A stretch of DNA of 64,000 bases from assembly GCA_947074235.1 (NCBI GenBank), contig CAMTOV010000002.1, positions 1 to 64,000 of the forward strand, in the 5' to 3' direction. This document shows positions 43,212-52,321 of this stretch, one piece after another. The stretch comes from an uncultured Bacteroides sp. (GTDB lineage Bacteria > Bacteroidota > Bacteroidia > Bacteroidales > Bacteroidaceae). The notes beneath the pieces are model-generated. The model saw nothing but the letters and a program-made list of their open reading frames with translations. It was not told the DNA's origin and did no database searches. Made by a program: the position numbers and the translations under genes. Numbering within the stretch: the stretch's first letter is position 1; every line of letters starts with the position of its first letter.

Positions 43212-43853
43212 TCAATGTGTTATTAATTCTGTAAGATTGGTCATAATAGAATCATGTGGATACTTTTGTAATTCTTGCTTGCCAGTCATGCCATGTAAGA
43301 CACCTGCAAACTTAACTTCTGCTCGTTGTGCTGCTTCTGCATCTACTGTGCTGTCACCAATGTATAGCACCTTTGCTTTATCTACCTTTAATTGCTCTAT
43401 TGCTCGCAATAAACCTTCGGGCGATGGCTTATGTTCGGATACATCCTCTCCGCCAATTACAATATCAAAGAAATCTTGGGAAAAGTAATTACTTAAAAAA
43501 TCGTTGATGCGATAGCGATATTTAGTAGAGATAATACCGAGTTTGGCTCCTTGTTGTTTAAGTGATTGTAATACTTGAATAGATTCTGGGTAAAAATGGG
43601 TGTTGATGTTCATGTATTGATTGGCCTCATTCTCATACTCTTTTTTTAATTTGAACAAGGAATTTATATCTGTTATTCCTGTCAATATCGAGAAAGAAGC
43701 TTCCAATGTCTTGCCAATGGTACGTTTTATATCTTCATCACTGCTGTTTTTATAGCCATGTCTATTAAGCACAGTCCTAAAGCACATAACGATTCCTTTA
43801 GAAGAATCAGCAAGCGTGTAATCAAAATCGAATAGGTAAGTAGTATAATTCAT
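43212..43853 (-). CDS. HAD-superfamily phosphatase (phosphoglycolate phosphatase-like)
   Basis: 213 residues. HAD motif I is FDFDYTLADS (nucleophile Asp), motif II is LGIISTKYR, and the late acidic motif is VLYIGDSTVDAEAA. A helical cap (about 15-85) makes it subfamily I, like Gph or PpaX. The substrate cannot be told from sequence. It is monocistronic, with a -7 box at 43869-43876 directly after the oadB terminator. Confidence 0.88.
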   Translation of the reverse strand: MNYTTYLFDFDYTLADSSKGIVMCFRTVLNRHGYKNSSDEDIKRTIGKTLEASFSILTGITDINSLFKLKKEYENEANQYMNINTHFYPESIQVLQSLKQQGAKLGIISTKYRYRINDFLSNYFSQDFFDIVIGGEDVSEHKPSPEGLLRAIEQLKVDKAKVLYIGDSTVDAEAAQRAEVKFAGVLHGMTGKQELQKYPHDSIMTNLTELITH

Positions 43854-43868
43854 TTATCACTAGTTTGT

Positions 43869-43876
43869 ACAAAGGT
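43869..43876 (-). promoter_or_regulatory. -7 box for the HAD phosphatase gene
   Basis: Minus-strand TACCTTTG (plus-strand CAAAGGTA), an exact match 15 bp upstream of the ATG. It abuts the U-tract of the upstream terminator. Confidence 0.55.
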
Positions 43877-43912
43877 ATAAAAAAAGTGCCTTTCCATTTC
43901 TGAAAAGGCACT
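43877..43912 (-). terminator. Terminator of the methylmalonyl-CoA decarboxylase operon
   Basis: On the minus strand AGTGCCTTTTC...GAAAGGCACT forms a stem followed by TTTTTTTATA (plus-strand TATAAAAAAAGTGCC). Confidence 0.88.
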
Positions 43913-43935
43913 CAATATCGAATGATTACGATTGA

Positions 43936-45105
43936 TTATAGTAAGAATCCAAGTAGGATACCGGCAGCTACAGCCGAACCGATTACACCTGCTACGTTTG
44001 GACCCATAGCGTGCATCAATAAATAGTTGGTTGGGTCATATTCCAAACCTACTACTTGCGAGATACGCGCTGAATCGGGCACAGCAGATACACCTGCATT
44101 ACCAATAAGTGGGTTAATCTTGTTGTCCTTTCTCAAGAATAAATTGAAGAGCTTAACAAACAATACACCCGATGTTGTAGCAATTACAAATGAGAATGCA
44201 CCCAATGCAAAGATCTTCAATGAATCAGCAGTCAAGAACTCTGATGCTTGAGTAGATGCACCTACAGTTACACCCAATAGGATAGTGATTGTATCGATAA
44301 GCGGACCGCGAGCAGTTTCTGCTAAACGACGTGTTACGCCACTTTCTTTCAATAGATTTCCAAAGAATAGCATACCTAATAGAGGCAAACCAGATGGCAC
44401 CAAGAAAGTTGTAAGCAACATACCAACGATTGGGAAGATTACTTTTTCGGTATGAGATACAACACGAGGAGGTTTCATGCGAATAAGACGCTCCTTGTTT
44501 GTGGTAAGAGCACGCATGATAGGAGGCTGGATTACCGGTACGAGTGCCATATAAGAATAGGCCGATACGGCAATAGCTCCCATTAGGTTAGGTGCGAGCT
44601 TGGAAGATAAGAAGATGGCCGTAGGACCGTCTGCACCACCAATGATACCAATAGCACCCGCTTGCATTGGATTAAAACCAATAGCCAAAGCAATCATATA
44701 TGCACCAAAGATACCGAATTGAGCAGCTGCACCAATCAACATTAACTTAGGATTAGATATCAATGCCGAGAAATCGGTCATTGCACCAATCCCCAGGAAT
44801 ATCAGTGGTGGATACCATCCGGAACTTACCCCGGAATACAAGATATTTAATACAGAACCCTCTTCATAAATACCAATCTTCAATCCGGCATCCATATTGA
44901 AAGGAATATTACCAATCAAAATACCAAATCCGATTGGGATAAGCAACATTGGCTCAAACTCATAAGCTATGGCCAAATAGATGAAAACTAAGCCGATTAC
45001 TATCATGGCAAGGTGTTGCCAAGTAGCATTACAGAAACCTGTATATGTCCAGAAATCAGCTAAGTTATTTCCTAAAAAGCTTGCAAAATCTCCCATATTA
45101 TTCAA
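43936..45105 (-). CDS. oadB: Na+-translocating decarboxylase beta subunit
   Basis: 389 residues, with about 11 membrane segments and the conserved Na+ site regions GGADGPTAIFLSSKLAP and NPLIGNAGVSAVPDSARIS. It couples decarboxylation of carboxybiotin to Na+ export across the inner membrane. It ends the mce-mmdA-oadG-biotin carrier-oadB operon, and its ATG overlaps the biotin carrier gene by 8 bp. With an epimerase at the operon head, the substrate is most likely methylmalonyl-CoA rather than oxaloacetate. Confidence 0.95.
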   Translation of the reverse strand: MNNMGDFASFLGNNLADFWTYTGFCNATWQHLAMIVIGLVFIYLAIAYEFEPMLLIPIGFGILIGNIPFNMDAGLKIGIYEEGSVLNILYSGVSSGWYPPLIFLGIGAMTDFSALISNPKLMLIGAAAQFGIFGAYMIALAIGFNPMQAGAIGIIGGADGPTAIFLSSKLAPNLMGAIAVSAYSYMALVPVIQPPIMRALTTNKERLIRMKPPRVVSHTEKVIFPIVGMLLTTFLVPSGLPLLGMLFFGNLLKESGVTRRLAETARGPLIDTITILLGVTVGASTQASEFLTADSLKIFALGAFSFVIATTSGVLFVKLFNLFLRKDNKINPLIGNAGVSAVPDSARISQVVGLEYDPTNYLLMHAMGPNVAGVIGSAVAAGILLGFLL

Positions 45106-45526
45106 TGATTACAAGGTCAGTACCTTCAAGAACAGATTCACCTTTGCTAACTGGGATAGCTGTAACTTTGCCGTCTTTGTCTGCGTTGATGTTGTTTTCC
45201 ATTTTCATTGCTTCGAGAATGATAATAGTCTGTCCTTTTTTTACAGTGTCTCCAACATTTACTTTGATATCTAAGATTACACCTGGTAGTGGTGATTTAA
45301 CTCCAGATTTACCAGAACTAGCAGCAGTTGGTTTAACTACAGGTGCGGCAGCAGGTGCAGCAGCTGGACGAACCACAGGGCGTGCAACTGGAGCCGCCTT
45401 AGGAGCCTTTTCCATTTCTACTTTATATGAAGTACCATTTACTTCAACATGAGCCATGTTATCTTCAATATCTCCTACGGTTACTTTGTATAAGTTACCG
45501 TTTATTTTATATTTATATTCTTTCAT
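45098..45526 (-). CDS. Biotin carrier subunit of the decarboxylase
   Basis: 142 residues. A short N-terminal domain is followed by an Ala/Pro-rich flexible linker (about 41-72) and a biotinyl domain with EAMKMENN, where Lys108 is the biotinylation site. It shuttles CO2 from the carboxyltransferase subunit to OadB. It lies 24 bp after oadG and overlaps oadB. Confidence 0.95.
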   Translation of the reverse strand: MKEYKYKINGNLYKVTVGDIEDNMAHVEVNGTSYKVEMEKAPKAAPVARPVVRPAAAPAAAPVVKPTAASSGKSGVKSPLPGVILDIKVNVGDTVKKGQTIIILEAMKMENNINADKDGKVTAIPVSKGESVLEGTDLVIIE

Positions 45527-45550
45527 TGTTATACGATTTTATTGAGTCAA

Positions 45551-46486
45551 TTACTTTTTAGGAGTTTCGCGCAATGTATAAATCTTAGAACTCCAAGGTG
45601 AGTAAGTACGTTTCACACGATTGATGGTAAGAACAGTATCTTCCATATCGTGAACGTCGTTTTGCATTTCATGCATTGCCATTGCAATAGCTGCAAATAC
45701 TTCACCTGGTGCTTCGCCCAATTTTTTATCTTTTGCTTCTTGCATATCTGTGATGCCTTTAGCTCTCATCGCGTTGCGCTTGCTAAGTGATACAGCTGCT
45801 TTGCCAATAAGTTTGAAGATGATGAAAAGTAATAATAATCCGGCAAATACAACACACATGGCAGAAATTGCCATACCTACACCTGCTTTGTCTTTCTCTT
45901 CAAAATTCTCCATCTTAGCATTGCTATCGATGGTCAAGTTGTTTGTATTGGGAGTTACATACTTATGATCACTACCATCCTTAATTTGCCATTCATCTGC
46001 TGCATCGCTAACACGAGCGTAAGATTGATCAGCATTTAATAATCCTGCAGGAATGGTAACTTGATCTAATAGCTTTTTACCAGCATCAAATAATCCAATC
46101 CAATTGGAAGTTTCAGGATTTAAGATGAAATTAGTATGAAATGTACCACGGCGAGGCTCTCCATCAGCCCAGAATAAAGCATGCTGACGTGGCTTGATAG
46201 AGGTTAAAACGTCACCTTTAGGGATAAAATAGGTAACAGTATCTCCCGGTTGACTACTTACACGTATAAGGTGGGCTGAAAGATCAGCGCTACCAAATGA
46301 TTTATTGAATATCTCAATCCAAGCACTGTTTACTCCATAGTCGTCCTGCATGTTACTTTCGTTCTCAAGAAGGACTTCATTGATTAACAGCTTATTGTTT
46401 GATCTTTGCTCTTGGCAAGAAGAACAAAACATCAGCAATAATAGTAAAGATGAGAATATTCCAAATTTTGTTTTATTCATAATCAA
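45551..46486 (-). CDS. OadG-family subunit with N-terminal lamin-tail domain
   Basis: 311 residues. An export signal with a possible lipobox (FCSSC) is followed by an extracytoplasmic lamin-tail-like domain (about 30-185, LLINEVLLENESN, SAWIEIFNKS). One membrane helix (about 202-225) and an OadG-type cytoplasmic tail rich in Lys/Glu complete it. OadG normally (about 80-110 residues) holds the decarboxylase complex together. Here it is three times longer because of the added domain. It lies between mmdA (27 bp) and the biotin carrier gene (24 bp), so it is clearly part of the complex. Confidence 0.82.
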   Translation of the reverse strand: MIMNKTKFGIFSSLLLLLMFCSSCQEQRSNNKLLINEVLLENESNMQDDYGVNSAWIEIFNKSFGSADLSAHLIRVSSQPGDTVTYFIPKGDVLTSIKPRQHALFWADGEPRRGTFHTNFILNPETSNWIGLFDAGKKLLDQVTIPAGLLNADQSYARVSDAADEWQIKDGSDHKYVTPNTNNLTIDSNAKMENFEEKDKAGVGMAISAMCVVFAGLLLLFIIFKLIGKAAVSLSKRNAMRAKGITDMQEAKDKKLGEAPGEVFAAIAMAMHEMQNDVHDMEDTVLTINRVKRTYSPWSSKIYTLRETPKK

Positions 46487-46513
46487 TTCTGTTTTTATTA
46501 TAAATAAGCTTTA

Positions 46514-48067
46514 TTACAATGGAATATTACCATGCTTCTTAGCTGGATTAGTTAGTTTTTTAGTTTGCAATTGTTGCAATGCGCGAATAATACGGAAACG
46601 TGTGTTACGTGGTTCGATTACATCATCGATATAGCCATATTTAGCAGCATTATAAGGATTAGCAAACAGTTTATTATATTCTGCTTCTTTTTCGGCAAGG
46701 AATGCAGCAGGATCTGCTTGATCTTTTGCCTCTCTTGCATAAAGTACCTCTACTGCACCTGCTCCACCCATTACAGCAATTTCGGCTGTAGGCCATGCGT
46801 AGTTCATATCACCGCGAAGTTGTTTACAACTCATTACGATGTGAGAACCACCATATGATTTACGAAGAGTAACAGTTACTTTAGGTACAGTTGCCTCACC
46901 GTATGCATAAAGCAATTTAGCACCGTGTAAGATTACACCATTGTACTCTTGACCTGTACCAGGAAGGAATCCAGGAACATCAACCAAAGATACAATAGGT
47001 ATATTGAATGCATCGCAGAAGCGAACAAAACGACCTGCTTTACGAGATGCATTGCTGTCAAGTACACCTGCTAGGTATTTAGGTTGATTTGCTACGATAC
47101 CTACAGATTGACCATTGAAGCGAGCAAAGCCAATAATGATATTTTTAGAATAATCTTTTTGAACTTCTAAGAATTCTCCATTATCCACAATACTTCCAAT
47201 CACTTCATACATATCGTATGGTTTATTAGGGCTATCAGGAATAATTTCATTTAATGAATCTTCCAAACGATCGATAGGGTCAGTACAATCAACGTATGGA
47301 GCCTCTTCTAAGTTGTTTTGAGGAATATAGCTCAATAACTTGCGTAGCAATGCTAAACCTTCTTCTTCAGTTTGAGCTGTAAAGTGAGTAACACCCGATT
47401 TTGTAGAGTGTACACTAGCACCACCAAGTTGTTCTTGAGTAACGTCTTCGCCAGTTACAGTTTTCACCACTTTAGGACCAGTAAGGAACATATAAGATGT
47501 ACCTTCCATCATCAGAGTGAAGTCTGTTAAGGCTGGAGAGTAAACAGCACCACCGGCACAAGGACCAAAGATACCAGAGATTTGAGGAATCACACCCGAA
47601 GCAAGAATGTTGCGTTGGAAAATTTCAGCATAACCTGCCAAAGCATTAATACCTTCTTGGATACGTGCACCACCCGAGTCATTGATTCCAATCACTGGAG
47701 CACCCATTTTCATTGCTTGATCCATGATTTTGCAAATCTTCAATGACATAGTTTCTGATAATGAACCTGCCGAAACTGTGAAGTCTTGTGCAAAGATGTA
47801 GATTAGTCTACCTTCGATAGTACCACATCCCGTTACTACACCATCACCAGGATAGTGCTTTTTCTCCATGCCGAAGTTGGTACATCTGTGTTCCACAAAC
47901 ATATCCATTTCTTCGAAGCTGCCTTCGTCAAGAAGCATAGCGATACGTTCGCGTGCAGTGTATTTACCTTTTTCGTGTTGCTTAGCAATCGCTTTTTCAC
48001 CACCTCCGATACGTGCAGCTGCACGACGTTCGATAAGCTCTTTAATTTTGTCAAGCTGGTTACTCAT
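46514..48067 (-). CDS. mmdA: Methylmalonyl-CoA decarboxylase alpha subunit (carboxyltransferase)
   Basis: 517 residues, the usual size of acyl-CoA carboxyltransferase subunits. Oxyanion and CoA-binding loops are visible: [40 protein letters not shown] and [18 protein letters not shown]. It moves the carboxyl group from (S)-methylmalonyl-CoA to biotin, giving propionyl-CoA. The same fold serves propionyl-CoA carboxylase, but the downstream oadG and oadB genes indicate a Na+-pumping decarboxylase. Confidence 0.93.
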   Translation of the reverse strand: MSNQLDKIKELIERRAAARIGGGEKAIAKQHEKGKYTARERIAMLLDEGSFEEMDMFVEHRCTNFGMEKKHYPGDGVVTGCGTIEGRLIYIFAQDFTVSAGSLSETMSLKICKIMDQAMKMGAPVIGINDSGGARIQEGINALAGYAEIFQRNILASGVIPQISGIFGPCAGGAVYSPALTDFTLMMEGTSYMFLTGPKVVKTVTGEDVTQEQLGGASVHSTKSGVTHFTAQTEEEGLALLRKLLSYIPQNNLEEAPYVDCTDPIDRLEDSLNEIIPDSPNKPYDMYEVIGSIVDNGEFLEVQKDYSKNIIIGFARFNGQSVGIVANQPKYLAGVLDSNASRKAGRFVRFCDAFNIPIVSLVDVPGFLPGTGQEYNGVILHGAKLLYAYGEATVPKVTVTLRKSYGGSHIVMSCKQLRGDMNYAWPTAEIAVMGGAGAVEVLYAREAKDQADPAAFLAEKEAEYNKLFANPYNAAKYGYIDDVIEPRNTRFRIIRALQQLQTKKLTNPAKKHGNIPL

Positions 48068-48155
48068 GATTCTTTATATATTAAAATGGTTATAAACTTT
48101 ATTGATTTTTTTGAATTGAAAATAGCTTAAATCTAGTTTCAATGATTGGATAAGA

Positions 48156-48560
48156 TTAGCACTCGCAAAGTTCTGTAAGTACTCCTTGTGTTGATTTGGG
48201 ATGAAGAAAAGCAATATTCAATCCTTCTGCACCTTTGCGTGGTGCTTTATCGATAATCTGAATGCCTTTTTCCTCGCATTCGGCTAAGGCATTAGCTACA
48301 CCGTCTTCCACTGCAAATGCAATGTGGTGCACACCCATTCCTTTTTTCTCGATAAATTTGGCGATAGTACTTTCAGGAGAAGTTGGTTCTAATAATTCAA
48401 TTTTTGTATCACCAACTTTTAAAAAAGCAGTTCTAACTTTTTGATCTTCTACTGTTTCAATGTTATAGCATTTAAGACCTAAAACATTCTCGTAGTAGGG
48501 GAGGGCCTCTTCAATGCTTTTTACAGCAATGCCCAAATGTTCAATGTGTGAAATCTTCAT
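48156..48560 (-). CDS. mce: Methylmalonyl-CoA epimerase
   Basis: 134 residues, glyoxalase/VOC fold. Metal ligands are in KISHIEHLGIAVKS, GMGVHHIAFAVED and the late Glu of GVLTELCEC. It interconverts (R)- and (S)-methylmalonyl-CoA between methylmalonyl-CoA mutase and the decarboxylase in propionate formation. It heads the operon, 88 bp before mmdA. The mutase genes are not in this window. Confidence 0.96.
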   Translation of the reverse strand: MKISHIEHLGIAVKSIEEALPYYENVLGLKCYNIETVEDQKVRTAFLKVGDTKIELLEPTSPESTIAKFIEKKGMGVHHIAFAVEDGVANALAECEEKGIQIIDKAPRKGAEGLNIAFLHPKSTQGVLTELCEC

Positions 48561-48589
48561 AATAATATTTCCTTATTTTGGCATTAAAT

Positions 48590-48620
48590 TTTGTCTTTGG
48601 TTTGTATAAACCAGGACAAA
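48590..48620. other. Hairpin between the TonB-receptor gene and mce
   Basis: TTTGTC...TGGTTT pairs with AAACCA...GACAAA around GTAT, about 12 bp with one small interior bulge. It lacks a U-tract on either strand. It lies in the likely 5' leader of mce or at the 3' end of the receptor transcript. Confidence 0.5.
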
Positions 48621-48666
48621 GAAAATCAATTCCTTGTTAATAAAGAAATATTTCTGCATTTAAATT

Positions 48667-51075
48667 TTAAAAGTCAATCATGATTCTTACATTAATTTGA
48701 CGAGATGTAAGGTAATTGGGCACAGCAAACTGGTTATTGTATACATCGGTAACCCAATAATAGGAGTTGACATTGCTAATATTTAGCAAATTGAACAAAT
48801 CTAACCCAAGCCACATGCTTTTTATGTTGCGACCAAAACCTGTGCGATGCTTATCTGTATTATCTATTAGCACACGCGACATACCTATATCTACACGCTT
48901 ATAGGCAGGGGTGCGAAATACGGCTAATTCACGTCCACTATGTGGTGGACCAAAAGGAAGACCTCCGGCAAATGTGCCTTTAAGATTCAATTTCCATTTT
49001 TTGCTACCCGGAAAATAATCGGTGAAATATAGTGATACATTATATCGTTGGTCAGTTGGCCGGGGTATCCATTTCCCATCTATCTTCTCCTCCGTTTTCA
49101 TCAGTGAAAAACTAATCCACGAGTCTGTACCCGGCACAAACTCTCCAAACAATTTCATATCTAGTCCCATGGCATAGCCACTTGCAATATTCTGTCCGTA
49201 ATAACTTACTCGCACATTATCTACATTGTAAGGTATGAGATTGCTTAACGCCTTATAATAAATCTCGGCCGATAATTTGAAAGGGCGTCCCACTGCTCTA
49301 AAACTATAGTCGCCTCCTGCCACAAATTGAATAGAGCGTTGAGATTTAATATTTTTGTTAAGTGTTACTTCTGCTACGCCATCTACCATAGTTGTGTCTC
49401 TAAATTCTTTATAGAATGGTGCTTGATAATAGATGCCACTCGCTACTCGGAAAGTAAACTGTTCGTTGAATTTAGGAATAAATGCTAAGGAAGCACGTGG
49501 ACTTGCTATGAATTCTTTATTCCAACTCCAATAGCTGCCTCTTATACCTGCTGTTAACGTGAAAAGACCTAACTCAGAATTAAATCTATAGCTATCTTGT
49601 GCAAAAAATGAAAGTCTCGTACTACTAATATCATTGCGCGAAGAAAGACTGTAAACCAACTCAGGGCCATTAGGCACATGTGGTAATGAATAACCTGCTG
49701 AGTCTCTTAACTCCCATTCGCGCAATCTGTCTTTGATTACCTCTTTCTTTACTTCTGCACCCCATTGAAGTGTATGTTGATTTAATTGATGTAGCCCATT
49801 CAAGGAGTAGCTTTGTACTGTAGCATTGAGATAATTGCGTGCATGTTCCATATAAGTACCAACGCCAATTGTTGCATCTGGGTCGCCTTCACCGGCATTT
49901 GTGTCATCTAAATCATTGAGCCAATATTGGCCAGTTATATCATAAGTCTCTTGCTCTTTGGTTTTAAATGCAGATGCACGAAAAGTGATATTGTTACGAT
50001 CATTCATCTTATAAGTAATGTTTCCTGCACCAAAAAAAGTTCTGAACAAATCTCTCTCTTGACCATCAAAATAAACCTTGAATTCTCTCACTGATGCTAG
50101 CGTACCAAATTTAGTACTTCTATCTGAAGGCTTAAACGTATATTTATTATCTGATATATTACCAATAAACCCTATTTCCCAGCGCTTAGAAATATTCCAA
50201 TTAAAAAAGGTTTGATAATCGATAAAGCGAGGATCATATTCACCTTTTGTATCAAGCGTTCCAAGTAAATAACGATTGCTTTTATAGCGAAATCCATTAA
50301 TCCACGACCATTTTTGATTTCCTATACCAATATAACCCGAAAACCCTAGTAAACTCACAGATGCTGTAGCTTCAAATTTAGTAGGTTTTTTATAAGTAAT
50401 GTCTAGTACGGAAGACATCTTATCGCCATAACGGGCTTCAAATCCACCTGATGAAAAACCTACGTTGGATACCATGTCGGGGTTGATAAAACTTAATCCT
50501 TCTTGTTGCCCAGAACGGATTAATAGAGGACGATAAACTTCAACTCCGTTGACATATACCATGTTTTCGTCGTAGCTACCCCCACGCACATTATATTGCG
50601 AACTCAATTCATTGTTGGAACTAACCCCAGCTTGTGTTGCAATAATCGATTCAATATTGCCACCCGAAGCATCGGGCATAAACTTACTTGATTTTACTTC
50701 AATGTTTTGAACTGTGTTCATTTGACGTCTATTTTCTGTGATAGTTACTTCGCCCAGTTCATAACCCAATGCGGGTAGAGTAATATTAAGAGCAATGTTA
50801 CCCTGCGGTTTTGCTAATGTACGCTTACGTGTATTATAGCCAATCATAGAGTATACAATTGTTATTGAATCTTTGGATTGAAATTTTAAAGAATACTGAC
50901 CTTTCAAGTTACTTACAGTGCCAATAGCAGTACCATCAATGCGCACGGTTGCCAATTCTATAGGGTCACCGTTTTCATCTCTGATTGTACCGCCCACTTT
51001 AACTTGTTGAGCTAGAACAGGAAGAGTAATAAATAAAAGAAAATATATGATTAAAAGACGATTCTTCATTTGCAT
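48667..51075 (-). CDS. TonB-dependent outer-membrane receptor
   Basis: 802 residues with a signal peptide ending PVLAQ. The N-terminal carboxypeptidase-like regulatory domain (about 24-105, KVGGTIRDENGDPIELATVRI) is followed by a plug domain (about 115-225, YNVRGGSYDENMVYVNGVEV) and a 22-strand-type barrel ending in RQINVRIMIDF. It is shorter than SusC proteins and lacks an adjacent SusD, so it more likely imports an iron complex, cofactor or other small nutrient. The substrate is unknown. A -7 box lies 27 bp upstream. Confidence 0.9.
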   Translation of the reverse strand: MQMKNRLLIIYFLLFITLPVLAQQVKVGGTIRDENGDPIELATVRIDGTAIGTVSNLKGQYSLKFQSKDSITIVYSMIGYNTRKRTLAKPQGNIALNITLPALGYELGEVTITENRRQMNTVQNIEVKSSKFMPDASGGNIESIIATQAGVSSNNELSSQYNVRGGSYDENMVYVNGVEVYRPLLIRSGQQEGLSFINPDMVSNVGFSSGGFEARYGDKMSSVLDITYKKPTKFEATASVSLLGFSGYIGIGNQKWSWINGFRYKSNRYLLGTLDTKGEYDPRFIDYQTFFNWNISKRWEIGFIGNISDNKYTFKPSDRSTKFGTLASVREFKVYFDGQERDLFRTFFGAGNITYKMNDRNNITFRASAFKTKEQETYDITGQYWLNDLDDTNAGEGDPDATIGVGTYMEHARNYLNATVQSYSLNGLHQLNQHTLQWGAEVKKEVIKDRLREWELRDSAGYSLPHVPNGPELVYSLSSRNDISSTRLSFFAQDSYRFNSELGLFTLTAGIRGSYWSWNKEFIASPRASLAFIPKFNEQFTFRVASGIYYQAPFYKEFRDTTMVDGVAEVTLNKNIKSQRSIQFVAGGDYSFRAVGRPFKLSAEIYYKALSNLIPYNVDNVRVSYYGQNIASGYAMGLDMKLFGEFVPGTDSWISFSLMKTEEKIDGKWIPRPTDQRYNVSLYFTDYFPGSKKWKLNLKGTFAGGLPFGPPHSGRELAVFRTPAYKRVDIGMSRVLIDNTDKHRTGFGRNIKSMWLGLDLFNLLNISNVNSYYWVTDVYNNQFAVPNYLTSRQINVRIMIDF

Positions 51076-51101
51076 GCGTTACCAGATATAAACCTATAAC
51101 G

Positions 51102-51109
51102 CAAAAATA
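51102..51109 (-). promoter_or_regulatory. -7 box for the TonB-dependent receptor
   Basis: Minus-strand TATTTTTG (plus-strand CAAAAATA), an exact match just upstream of the ATG at 51075. Confidence 0.5.
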
Positions 51110-51112
51110 CTT

Positions 51113-52108
51113 CTAAACGTATATTTTGGTACATAATTTGTTTAACCATTGCCATCTAAAGCGAAACCATCTTCTTGTGCTACTTTGTTTGCCGCCAAAC
51201 CGTAATACAAAATCTCGATAACCATGTTTCTTGAATGGTAGTCCTACATCTACAAACTCTAAATGATTATAGCCATTTTCGTAAGCATCCTTTAAGGCTG
51301 CCCATACTGCCAATACTCCAGGGTATTGTGGTGCATGAGTTTTGCGCATTCCTCCTGAAAACCAGAGATAAGCATTGCCATTAGAGTAAATACAAGCTGA
51401 TCCGCCAATAATTTTGTCCTTGTATTTTACAGCAAATATTTTAGCTTCCCCATCTTTTATTAAATACTTCTCAAAATGGTTGAAGAAAACAACATTTGGA
51501 AAGTGTTTGCGGATATGAGTGGCATAAATTTTATGTAGCAGTTTTGCTAATTCTTTGATGTCTTCTGGATTTGTGATTTGCTCAATCGTAGCTCCATTTT
51601 TTAATCCTTTTTTTATTTGTCTAATACGAGAAGGACTAATTCTGTCATTCACTGATGCTTGGCTATGAAGTGAATTTCTTACCCTAAGCCAGTTAACAGG
51701 AAAATAATTATTTTCTCTAAAATATTTATATCCCCAAAGAGCGTTTCCCAAGTCTCTAAATTCGATAACAAATGCATCCTTTCGTGCTCTTTTAGTAAAA
51801 TGTTGAAGCATCTGACCAAATAGATATTCTTTCACATATTTACTGTTAGGGTATACACCTTTTCCAAAGATGACACAGCGGTTTATGTGAAATGGCGGAA
51901 GTAATAATCGATTTTTGCGCACTGTAGCCATCATATAAGAAACTACTTCTTGATTCTCATCTGTAGCTATAACCATATAAGGCTTATGTTTTGGAGTTGC
52001 CTCATAAATAAGAAACAACTTTTTAGAATGGAAAATATCATTACCTGGCAAATCAGGTATATCTCCTCCTTTTGTATATATGTTTATATTTAAGGTCATT
52101 CCAAACAA
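51113..52108 (-). CDS. GNAT/FemAB-like acyltransferase
   Basis: 331 residues with two GNAT-like halves. The second half has VKYKDKIIGGSACIYSNGNAYLWFSGG and an end VDVGLPFKKHGYRDFVLRFGGK, as in the BioF2/FemAB-like acetyltransferases of Bacteroidales. Such proteins transfer acyl or aminoacyl groups, sometimes in cell-wall or polysaccharide assembly. The acceptor is unknown. ATG 52099 (MTLNINIY) is an alternative start. It is separated from the TonB receptor by 37 bp and could be co-transcribed with it. Confidence 0.7.
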   Translation of the reverse strand: MFGMTLNINIYTKGGDIPDLPGNDIFHSKKLFLIYEATPKHKPYMVIATDENQEVVSYMMATVRKNRLLLPPFHINRCVIFGKGVYPNSKYVKEYLFGQMLQHFTKRARKDAFVIEFRDLGNALWGYKYFRENNYFPVNWLRVRNSLHSQASVNDRISPSRIRQIKKGLKNGATIEQITNPEDIKELAKLLHKIYATHIRKHFPNVVFFNHFEKYLIKDGEAKIFAVKYKDKIIGGSACIYSNGNAYLWFSGGMRKTHAPQYPGVLAVWAALKDAYENGYNHLEFVDVGLPFKKHGYRDFVLRFGGKQSSTRRWFRFRWQWLNKLCTKIYV

Positions 52109-52321
52109 AAATATGTTTTTTCTATATATCTACCAAGCTATGCGGTGTATAAATATTGACCCGTATAAATAAAAGAATAGAAAATGTATATAAAGCAATT
52201 GATATTAAAACAAAACAGGAATGATTTTCATCAAAATAGCCTATGAATTACTTCATAACTTCCCTAGTTTTTTCAGCTATTTAGTAAGCAAATCGCTTAG
52301 TTGCAATGTGTTTAATCAATG

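Noticed and set aside
45045-45452. Plus-strand ORF of 135 codons opposite the biotin carrier gene
   Set aside because: Its Ala/Gly/Thr-rich repeats are the complement of the Ala/Pro linker of the biotin carrier protein.
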